Shown one piece after another: positions 7,381-13,936 of a stretch of DNA of 63,468 nucleotides; the first letter of the stretch is position 1, and the number at the start of each line of letters is the position of its first letter. This stretch comes from Pirellulales bacterium (GTDB taxonomy: Bacteria > Planctomycetota > Planctomycetia > Pirellulales > JADZDJ01). Made by a program: the position numbers and the translations under genes. The notes under the pieces were generated by a model, which saw only the letters and a program-made list of their open reading frames with translations, searched no databases and had not been told where the DNA came from. The stretch covers positions 1 through 63,468 of the forward strand of contig DATJYL010000179.1 of the NCBI GenBank assembly GCA_035499655.1, in the 5' to 3' direction.

Positions 7381-9177
7381 ATGGAATCGACGACCACACG
7401 TCTCGCTTCGCCATTCGCTCGAATGGAACCGCCTGCGGTGAACGTGGCACTTCGATTAGCCGATTTCGCCCGCACCATGCCCCGTGCTGTCGCCGTGGCC
7501 GAAGCGTTGCGAATCCGCGCCGCCACCGCGACCCACGCAGCAACCATTGATGTCGCGATTTCTCCGCCTGGTTACCGTTGCCTGTCCTTCGCACAGCTCG
7601 AAACAGACAGCACCAACATCGCCGCCGGGCTGGCCGATTTAGGGATTGAGCCTGGCATGCGGCTTGCGTTGCTCATGCGTCCGGGCATCGATTTTGTTTC
7701 GTTAGTTTTTGCACTGCTCAAACTGGGCGCCGTGCAAGTGTTGATCGACCCTGGCATGGGCCTACGGAACGTTGTTCGCTCGCTGGCCGAAGTGCAACCG
7801 CAAGGATTCATTGGCGGGACCTCCGTCCAGGCAGCGCGAGCGCTCTGCCAAAAACAATTTCCCAAAGCGCGTTACAACATCCATGTTGGTGGCGGTTGGC
7901 TCGCTCGCATCCCAACGCTGGAACTCATCCGTCGCCGCGGCGCCGCGCAATCCGGTTTCAAAACCGCCGCTTCCACCGGCGAAACGCCCGCAGCCATTAT
8001 CTTCACCAGCGGCAGCACAGGCCCCGCCAAAGGTGTGCTGTATCGCCACGGCAATTTTGATCGACAGGTGACCGAAATCCGTGACTTTTACGGCATTCGC
8101 CCGGGCGAGGTTGATGTCTCCTGTTTCCCGCTGTTCGGCCTGTTCAACGCCGCGATGGGCGTCACCAGCATCATTCCGCGGATGGATGTTACCCGACCGG
8201 CCCGCGTCGATCCGCGCCGAATCATTTCGGCCGTTAAGGATTGGAATGCCACGCAGGCGTTCGGCTCGCCGGCGGTGTGGAACGTGGTCGGGCGATATTG
8301 CGAAGCCGAACATCTCCGCCTGCCAAGTTTACGCCGCGTTTTTTCCTCCGGTGCGCCTGTTGCGGCCCACGTCCTGCGCCGCATGACGGCGTGCATTCAC
8401 CCGCAGGGAGAAATGCATACTCCCTATGGCGCTACCGAGGCCTTGCCCGTGGCGTCGATTTCAGCCTCCGCCGTCCTGCGCGAAACGTGGCCCCGCACCG
8501 AGCAAGGCGCCGGCGTGTGCGTGGGCAACCGCTTCAAAGGCATCCAGTGGCGCGTGATTCGCATCACCGATGGGCCAATCCGCGACTTGGCCGAAGTGGA
8601 AGAACTGCCGCGCGGCCAGATCGGCGAACTCATCGTCCGAGGCCCGGTGGTTACGACCGAATACGTCACTCGAACGCAAGCCAACGCCACAGCAAAAATT
8701 CGCGACGGCACAGGAAACAGCTTTTGGCATCGCCTGGGCGATGTTGGTTATTTGGACGAACACGATCGCTTCTGGTTTTGCGGCCGTATGTCCCAGCGTG
8801 TGGTTGCGGCAGCGGCACACGGCACCAATGCCACGCTCTTCACTATCCCGTGCGAAGCTATTTTTAACCGCCATCCTGATGTCTTTCGCACGGCATTGGT
8901 CGGCGTCGGCCCACAGGGTGCTCAAACCCCGGTCATCATCGCGGAACCACAACCCGGTTGCTATCCGCGCGGACCGAAGCAGCGCGAAAAACTGATCGCC
9001 GACTTACGCAAGCTCGCCCAAGCCGGCGACTGCACGACGATGATCCAAAATTTTCTCATTCGCAAATCGCTCCCAGTCGATGTCCGACATAACGTGAAAA
9101 TCAATCGCGAAGCATTGGCTCGTTTGGCCGCACGCAAGCTCCGCCCCCGGCCGAAATCGCAAGGGCACAACACGTGA
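7381..9177 (+). CDS. oleC: OleC-like AMP-dependent beta-lactone synthetase
   Basis: OleC adenylates the beta-hydroxy acid made by OleD and closes it to a beta-lactone, which OleB turns into a long-chain olefin. The 598-residue product has the ANL adenylate-forming fold: P-loop AAIIFTSGSTGPAKGVLYRH at about 200-220, the A5-type motif YGATEALPVASIS, the A7-type motif GDVGYLDEHDRFWFCGR, and the catalytic lysine in VDVRHNVKINREALARLAA close to the C-terminus. The last motif is characteristic of OleC rather than of acyl-CoA ligases. The stop overlaps the start of oleD by 4 bp (GTGA), so the two are translationally coupled. oleA and oleB are not in the window. Confidence 0.88.
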   Translation: MESTTTRLASPFARMEPPAVNVALRLADFARTMPRAVAVAEALRIRAATATHAATIDVAISPPGYRCLSFAQLETDSTNIAAGLADLGIEPGMRLALLMRPGIDFVSLVFALLKLGAVQVLIDPGMGLRNVVRSLAEVQPQGFIGGTSVQAARALCQKQFPKARYNIHVGGGWLARIPTLELIRRRGAAQSGFKTAASTGETPAAIIFTSGSTGPAKGVLYRHGNFDRQVTEIRDFYGIRPGEVDVSCFPLFGLFNAAMGVTSIIPRMDVTRPARVDPRRIISAVKDWNATQAFGSPAVWNVVGRYCEAEHLRLPSLRRVFSSGAPVAAHVLRRMTACIHPQGEMHTPYGATEALPVASISASAVLRETWPRTEQGAGVCVGNRFKGIQWRVIRITDGPIRDLAEVEELPRGQIGELIVRGPVVTTEYVTRTQANATAKIRDGTGNSFWHRLGDVGYLDEHDRFWFCGRMSQRVVAAAAHGTNATLFTIPCEAIFNRHPDVFRTALVGVGPQGAQTPVIIAEPQPGCYPRGPKQREKLIADLRKLAQAGDCTTMIQNFLIRKSLPVDVRHNVKINREALARLAARKLRPRPKSQGHNT

Positions 9178-10214
9178 GCGTTCTCGTCACCGGAGCCGCC
9201 GGCTTTCTGGGTCGCCACCTCGTGCAACAATTGCTGGCACGAGGCGAGCGAGTCCGCGCCTTTTGCCGCACGCCAAACGATTCGTGGGCCGGGCTGTTTG
9301 GCCCCGCTGCCCCGCATGTCGAAATTGTGCTGGGCGATGTTCGCGATCCCGCGGCCATCGGCGCGGCGCTGCGCGGCGTAAGCACCGTATTCCATACCGC
9401 TGGCGTGGCCGGCCTGTGGGGACCCTGGAAACATTATTTCGAAGTGAATGTGCTGGGCACGCGTAACGTCATCGCCGCCTGCCGCCGCAACGGCGTGCAG
9501 CGCCTGGTGTTCACCAGCAGCCCCAGCGTGGTGTTCACCACGACCGATCAGCACGGCGACGACGAATCGCTTCCCTATACGCGCCGATGGCTGTGCCATT
9601 ATTCTCACAGCAAAGCGCTGGCCGAACAGGCGGTGCTGGCCGCCAGCGGCAGCGGCAGCGGCGATTTGCTCACCTGTGCGCTGCGGCCACATTTGATATG
9701 GGGTCCGGGCGACCGCCACCTTTTGCCTCGTCTGTTGGCCCGCGCTCGTTCCGGCCGCTTGCGCCGCATTGGCGACGGAAGCAACCTCATCGATACCGCC
9801 TATGTTGACAACGCCGCTGCCGCGCATTTGCAGGCCGCCGACGCATTGCTCCCCGGCTCCCGTGTTTGCGGGCGACCCTATTTCATCAGTCAAGGCGAAC
9901 CGGTGAATTGCTGGCAATGGATCGACCAACTGTTGGCCTTAGCCGGCCTGCCGCCGGTCGCACAAACCATTTCCATCTCACAAGCGTGGCGTGCCGGACT
10001 GACGATGGAAACCGCTTATCGGCTCCTGCGGCTCCGCAAAGAACCGCCGATGACTCGCTTTCTCGCCGCTCAACTCGGTCGTTCCCATTGGTTCAATATC
10101 GCCGCCGCTGGACGCGATTTCGGCTACCAGCCGCACGTATCCACCATCGCCGGCATGCAGCGATTAAAAGATTGGCTTGCTGCCGGACAATCTGCCGACC
10201 TGGCGTATTCTTAA
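9174..10214 (+). CDS. oleD: OleD-like NAD(P)-dependent 2-alkyl-3-ketoacid reductase (SDR superfamily)
   Basis: OleD reduces the 2-alkyl-3-ketoalkanoate made by OleA. The 346-residue product is an extended short-chain dehydrogenase related to 3-beta-hydroxysteroid dehydrogenases. It has the Rossmann glycine motif VTGAAGFLGRHLV at residues 5-17, ALRGVSTVFHTAGVAGLWG, the serine region LVFTSSPSVVF and the YSHSKALAE catalytic Tyr-x-x-x-Lys near 143-147. It starts with GTG at 9174 inside the oleC stop (GTGA), so it is the second gene of an oleCD operon. A separate NAD-dependent epimerase role is possible on fold alone; the pairing with oleC is what makes OleD the best call. Confidence 0.86.
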   Translation: MSVLVTGAAGFLGRHLVQQLLARGERVRAFCRTPNDSWAGLFGPAAPHVEIVLGDVRDPAAIGAALRGVSTVFHTAGVAGLWGPWKHYFEVNVLGTRNVIAACRRNGVQRLVFTSSPSVVFTTTDQHGDDESLPYTRRWLCHYSHSKALAEQAVLAASGSGSGDLLTCALRPHLIWGPGDRHLLPRLLARARSGRLRRIGDGSNLIDTAYVDNAAAAHLQAADALLPGSRVCGRPYFISQGEPVNCWQWIDQLLALAGLPPVAQTISISQAWRAGLTMETAYRLLRLRKEPPMTRFLAAQLGRSHWFNIAAAGRDFGYQPHVSTIAGMQRLKDWLAAGQSADLAYS

Positions 10215-10320
10215 CACTGTTTACCGGGCGATGTTCCGCTCTGCGCGCGGCACTTGCTACAATAACACTGGTGCTGCGCACGACCGCCGAATCCCTAGCC
10301 CGATTGACGAATTTGCCTCC

Positions 10321-10563
10321 ATGAAAACCATTGATGTCCTGCTCGAAGAAACGGCGATCTCGCTCGACGAACTGTCGGCCCGCGCGGGCTTGCCGATCGA
10401 GCGCGTAGCCGCTATTGCCGACGGCCGCTGGACTCCCAGTCCGGCCGAACGCGAAAAATTGGCCGCGGCCTTAGGCGTGCCGGGCTCGGAAATCAGCTGG
10501 GGCCACACCATGAACCCACGCAACGTCCGCTATCACCGCTTTGGCCTGAAAGAGGATTTTTGA
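10321..10563 (+). CDS. Small helix-turn-helix protein, copy 1
   Basis: The product is 80 residues from the ATG at 10321. It resembles a minimal XRE/Cro-type helix-turn-helix: LLEETAISLDELSARAGLPIERVAAIADGRWTPS, written here in pieces, matches the scanning and recognition helices. A second conserved block is AEREKLAAALGVPGSEISW then GHTMNPRNVRYHRFG. A close paralogue lies 250 bp downstream at 10813; both share the RWTPSP-ER-K and I-WGH cores. It follows oleD by about 100 bp and could be read through from oleCD. DNA target and role are unknown. The upstream extension to 10177 overlaps oleD and looks non-coding. Confidence 0.75.
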   Translation: MKTIDVLLEETAISLDELSARAGLPIERVAAIADGRWTPSPAEREKLAAALGVPGSEISWGHTMNPRNVRYHRFGLKEDF

Positions 10564-10575
10564 AGGGCTGAATCA

Positions 10576-10800
10576 ACCGCGGAGACGCTGAGTCGCAGAG
10601 AAAGAATTGTGAAAACACAACAGATGAATGCCTAAAAGCCTCAATGACGAAATGACTAAATGCTTGCCAAAAATCCGGGAATAGGATTTCATCATTTAGT
10701 CATTGAGAAATATAGACATTCAGTCATTGGACATTCATTCGTCATTCGAATTTAGTCATTCGTCATTCCTCTCCGTGTCTCTGTGCCTCCGTGGTGAAAA
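10576..10800. repeat. Dispersed inverted-repeat element with internal GTCATT repeats
   Basis: The arms are about 29 nt. ACCGCGGAGACGCTGAGTCG at 10576 has a near-inverted partner at about 10769-10796 that includes TCTCTGTGCCTCCGTGGT. Between them is an AT-rich stretch crowded with TAGTCATT/CATTTAGTCATT/GTCATTCG units in both orientations (about 10640-10768). The same arm sequence recurs at 15992-16067 and as a half copy at 59684. The element separates two paralogous HTH genes and contains no coding frame of note. It could be a miniature mobile element or an RNA-forming intergenic repeat. Confidence 0.7.
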
Positions 10801-10812
10801 AACAGGTGCTTT

Positions 10813-11043
10813 ATGCCGCAAACCGTCGCCGAATTATGCATCTCGCAAAGCATCAGCTTCGAACAATTGGTGGAGCGGTCCGGTTTGGAAGCGGAGCGCG
10901 TAAAAGCGATTCTATTGCGCCGCTGGACGCCCAGCCCTACTGAGCGGCAAAAAATCTCCACCGTGTTCAACGTGCCCGTCGACGACATCGTCTGGGGCCA
11001 TGCCACCCCCATCCAACATCTCTACGGCCACGGGCCGGGGTAA
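10813..11043 (+). CDS. Small helix-turn-helix protein, copy 2
   Basis: This 76-residue product is a paralogue of the gene at 10321. Matching segments are AELCISQSISFEQLVERSG, AERVKAILLRRWTPSPTER and FNVPVDDIVWGHATP. It lacks the last part of copy 1 (RYHRFGLKEDF) and ends in a Gly/His-rich tail. The ATG at 10813 follows the repeat arm at 10769-10796 by only a few bases, so its promoter or leader must lie inside or upstream of the repeat. A minimal DNA-binding role is inferred. No ligand domain is present in either copy. Confidence 0.72.
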   Translation: MPQTVAELCISQSISFEQLVERSGLEAERVKAILLRRWTPSPTERQKISTVFNVPVDDIVWGHATPIQHLYGHGPG

Positions 11044-11111
11044 AGCAGATTGGCCTGGCCACAGCTTTCGCCCGAACGCTACTTGCCGCGGCGCAAGCCT
11101 TATTCTTTGCC

Positions 11112-11383
11112 TGCCCGCCGTGGCGGGCACGCAGGATGGCCGGGTAGTCCCTGAACCTAGCACGGTCCTGTGAGCTTTTTGACCAACGGGAATCAGGCCG
11201 ATTCGAGACCTGGCCACGCCACGACTCCAAATTCCTATAACTCCTGGAATCGCGATTCATGTGGTGCCGAAGGCCCGACCTGCAACAACGATTCATGTGG
11301 GCCGAAGGCCCGACCTGCAAAAGCCAGGGGCATCGCCCCTGGAACTGAATCGCGCATAATAGACCTCGAAGCCCCAAGGGGGC
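11112..11383. repeat. REP-like palindromes upstream of the IS200-like transposase
   Basis: The segment is a string of short hairpins. There is GCCCGCC-GT-GGCGGGC near 11112-11128. Two direct copies of GATTCATGTGG(t)GCCGAAGG follow, continuing CCCGACCTGCAA, at 11254-11285 and 11290-11320. Each contains a GGGCC-GAA-GGCCC stem. A CCAGGGGC-ATC-GCCCCTGG hairpin lies at 11325-11343, and a GCCCC-AAG-GGGGC hairpin at 11371-11383. The same units, inverted, flank the other side of the transposase. This is the arrangement of REP/BIME sequences around a RAYT. I saw no coding gene in 11044-11413. Confidence 0.8.
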
Positions 11384-11413
11384 GTTCTGCCGCGTATCAA
11401 GATAAGGTCCGCC

Positions 11414-12094
11414 GTGCCGCAATCATTATCGTCAATTCTGATTCACTTAATGTTCAGCACCAAAAACCGCGAACCATGGATTCGCGCCGCCATTGAATCG
11501 GAGCTGTTCGCCTACGGCACGACCGTCCTGAAAAACGCCGGTTGTCCGACGCTGGCCATGAATGGCACCGCCGATCATATTCACGCGCTGTTGAATCTGT
11601 CGCGCACAAAATCAATGGCCCAGATCGTCGAAGAATTGAAAACCAGCACATCCAAGTGGATCAAAACCAAGGGGCCTGATTTTCGCGGGTTTCATTGGCA
11701 GGCCGGTTACGGCGCGTTCTCAGTGAGCCCGTCAAAAGTTGAGGATGTCATCGAATATATCCGTCGACAAAAAGAGCATCATTGCGGGCAATCGTTCCAA
11801 GATGAATTCCGTGCGCTGTTGGAGCGGCACAAAATATCATTCGATGAGCGTTATGTGTGGGATTTATGGTGGTCGGCCAGCGCCGTCAAAGCGCCCCGTT
11901 GGGGCTTTACAAAAACGTTGTCGCGCCCCGAACCAGGGGCGATGCCTCTGGCGTATCACAGGTTGGGCCAACGGCCCACCGTTTGCCCCAACGGGGCAAC
12001 CCGCATTAGCCCAGGCCAAGTTCCGGCCGCCGGGACGTCGGCCTGGGATCAAAGATCGACAAGATTATTATCAAGCCCCAACGGGGCGCGCTGA
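11414..12094 (+). CDS. IS200-like Y1 transposase of RAYT type
   Basis: The product is related to TnpA of IS200/IS605, a single-strand DNA transposase with HUH and tyrosine motifs. It starts GTG at 11414 (MPQSLSSILIHLMFSTKNRE), has the HUH motif in NGTADHIHALLNLSR (DHIH at about 54-57) and the catalytic tyrosine region in HWQAGYGAFSVSPS. The family-typical end ISFDERYVWD is reached near 11860. The remaining 75 or so codons read straight into REP-like repeats (residues such as KAPRWGFTKT) and are probably an accidental extension. Flanking palindromes on both sides suggest a REP-associated transposase that mobilises REPs rather than an intact IS; no TnpB partner or defined IS ends were found. 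Confidence 0.85.
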   Translation: MPQSLSSILIHLMFSTKNREPWIRAAIESELFAYGTTVLKNAGCPTLAMNGTADHIHALLNLSRTKSMAQIVEELKTSTSKWIKTKGPDFRGFHWQAGYGAFSVSPSKVEDVIEYIRRQKEHHCGQSFQDEFRALLERHKISFDERYVWDLWWSASAVKAPRWGFTKTLSRPEPGAMPLAYHRLGQRPTVCPNGATRISPGQVPAAGTSAWDQRSTRLLSSPNGAR

Positions 12095-12340
12095 GCCAAC
12101 CGCCGACAGCACAATGGTGATGATCTCGTCGCATCGACGGCATTTGTTCACCCATCGCCGGCCACGGCAAGAGCGCCCCGTTGGGGCTTTACAAAAACGC
12201 TGTCGCGCCCCGAATCCAGGGGCGTTGCCCCTGGCTAGCGCAGGTTGGGCCGTTGGCCCACGACGCGGGTTATTCGCCCGTCCGAAACCAGGGTGCGCGA
12301 CGCCTAGCTGGCGCAGGTTGAGCCTTCGGCCCACACTCAC
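11890..12340. repeat. REP-like repeat array downstream of the transposase
   Basis: Two direct copies of a unit of about 90 bp lie at about 11890-11980 and 12172-12261. Each reads AGCGCCCCGTTGGGGCTTTA, then CAAAAACG, a CGCGCCCC spacer, an AGGGGC...GCCCCT-like hairpin and a GGTTGGGCC-NNN-GGCCCAC palindrome. A partial inverted copy (AAGCCCCAACGGGGCGCG) is at 12074-12091. A further GAGCC-TTC-GGCCCAC unit is at about 12319-12335. Related GCCCCAACGGGGC stems occur at 11985-11998. The units are inverted relative to those at 11254-11320. The first copy overlaps the 3' end of the transposase reading frame. Confidence 0.8.
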
Positions 12341-13401
12341 TTGCGCCTCCTGCGTAACGCTATCATCAAACCACAGGCAATCCCCGCTAACACTGCTGTA
12401 CTTGGTTCAGGAACAATTGCCACACGGAATCCGACGACGGCGTTGTCGTGGTCCTCAACCGACGGATTGATGTCGTACCGATACGAGGATGACATGTCGA
12501 ACGAGCTGCTGCCCCACGAACCCCCGCGCAAGCCACGAAACGAACCGATCTGCGTCTCGTTCCACTGAAACACATCCCCACTCTGGTCAAACGTGCCGTA
12601 GGGGCTGGCCGAGGCGGTATAGGCCCCCACATCGGTCAAATAATTCTGACTGCTGCTGTAACTCGATGAGCCTGTAACGGCGAAGTTGCCTGTGTTGTCA
12701 TCTTCGTAGTTAGCGGTGTTGGGTGTGTTTCCTGGCGGGGCTGAAGCGGGCGTAGTGTTCGTTCCGGTGGCGTAGCTCCAGTAGTGGCTGTCCGACGGTG
12801 GCCCACCTTGTGCCGTGGTTCGCGGGTCATATTACGCCGCTTTGTACCATTTGTTTTCCGTCGGGATGACCCACGTGGCGTTGGTGTTGCGCCCGACGTT
12901 GATGGGATTGGCACCGTTTAAGCTGTAGGAACCGCTCTCGGTGGTGTTCATACCTTCCGCGCCCGTCGGTTGGCCGTTATAGAGCCAATTGGCGAACCGG
13001 GCGGCATCAAACCAACTAACATACGTAATCGGATGATTGGCCGAGCCGATAACGCTGTGCGTGTAATTGCCCGAAGAGCCATTCTGCTGAATGCCGGCGA
13101 CGTTCCCATCGCTCGCCATGCTGGGATTGTAAAGGCTGTACGTATCTGTCGCCGCCACGGCATTCAGAAATGCCGTGTGCTGGCCGACAGTGACATCGTA
13201 GGTGCCGATGCTGTAGCTATACGACACACCGCCATATACATTGCCAGTGTCGGGGTCATTGGCGTTGCCCGGATTGCCCACCGGCACGGTGAGCAGACTG
13301 GTTTGCCCAGCAGGCATGTTGAACACGTCGGGCAAGGCGGCCTGACAATGAACAAGCGAAGCGGCGCAGAACAGCGCCACGGAAACTAAGATGCGTCTCA
13401 C
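12337..13401 (-). pseudogene. PEP-CTERM SUMF1-like secreted protein interrupted by one in-frame ochre codon
   Basis: From GTG 13401 (AGGAG eight bases upstream) the frame gives a signal peptide (MRRILVSVALFCAASLVHCQA), then a formylglycine-generating-enzyme-like domain: YDVTVGQHTAFLNAVAATD, ITYVSWFDAARFANWLYNGQ, TWVIPTENKWYKAA. The next codon, at 12834-12832, is TAA; the same frame then continues without any shift through YDPRTTAQGGPPSDSHYWSY, LRGGSWGSSSFDMSSSYRYD and GFRVAIVPEPSTAVLAGIA to RRRRK. Family members usually read KAAYYDP, so TAA replaces a Tyr codon by one substitution. The C-terminus is a textbook PEP-CTERM sorting signal. It is either a recent pseudogene or a sequencing error. 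The core lacks the FGE catalytic cysteines, so sulfatase activation is unlikely. Confidence 0.85.
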
Positions 13402-13605
13402 AAGTAGGCTCCTATTTTGAATTCCTGGAGCCTCGCCTCGGTACCGGCAACCCGATTCAATCAGCCGGCACTATACCATCGCACCCCCCCCAATTGTCTA
13501 GCATTTTGCGCGGTCATGCAAAAATCCGCTAAAATGGCGGAAGATGCCTTAAAAGCAGCGTCCAAGCCCAGGGATTGTAATCCCCGGGATACACAGTGTC
13601 TGTGT

Positions 13606-13893
13606 TCAAAGCGAGCGCGGGGCTACGCTTCGCGGGCGGAAATCCGCCTCCAAGTCGCCATCGGCCGGCGTCAGGCTGGTCAACTCCACCAGTCCTTCGC
13701 GGCCATCGTCAATCCGCAACAAATACTGCCGCTCCAACTCCAATTGACTGCCATGCTGCGCCGACAATCGCAATTTTCCGGACAACAACCAGGCGCTGGA
13801 ATTCAGCGCCGGCTCTTCCCGATCCAATTCACCATGCAGTTGGCGCAATGCCAAACCGCCAATAAGCAACTCGCCTCGTTCAAACGCGTGCAT
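13606..13893 (-). CDS. Small conserved-looking protein downstream of the PFOR genes
   Basis: I do not recognise this gene. The 95-residue product starts at ATG 13893 with a good GGGAGGAG six bases upstream; a TTG at 13911 would place that site inside the gene. The sequence looks coding: alternating hydrophobic and charged residues such as GELLIGGLALRQLHGELD, LELERQYLLRIDDGREGLVE and LTSLTPADGDLEADFRP suggest a small beta-rich fold, without signal peptide or membrane segment. It begins 43 bp after the stop of the PFOR beta gene, in the same orientation, so it is likely cotranscribed. A role in PFOR assembly or regulation would be speculation. Confidence 0.6.
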   Translation of the reverse strand: MHAFERGELLIGGLALRQLHGELDREEPALNSSAWLLSGKLRLSAQHGSQLELERQYLLRIDDGREGLVELTSLTPADGDLEADFRPRSVAPRSL

Positions 13894-13936
13894 GTGGGCT
13901 CCTCCCGACAAAACAACAGGTTAGTGTGTAGCGAAT

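Noticed and set aside
8961-9929. A 322-codon minus-strand frame across oleC/oleD
   Set aside because: It is entirely antisense to two clear enzymes and has no recognisable pattern or ribosome-binding site.
11254-12340. CRISPR array
   Set aside because: The repeats are few, palindromic, of unequal spacing and in both orientations around a transposase; no cas genes are present.
12832-12834. Recoding of the internal stop (selenocysteine or pyrrolysine) in the SUMF1-like gene
   Set aside because: The codon is TAA, which neither system uses, and the homologous position is a tyrosine.
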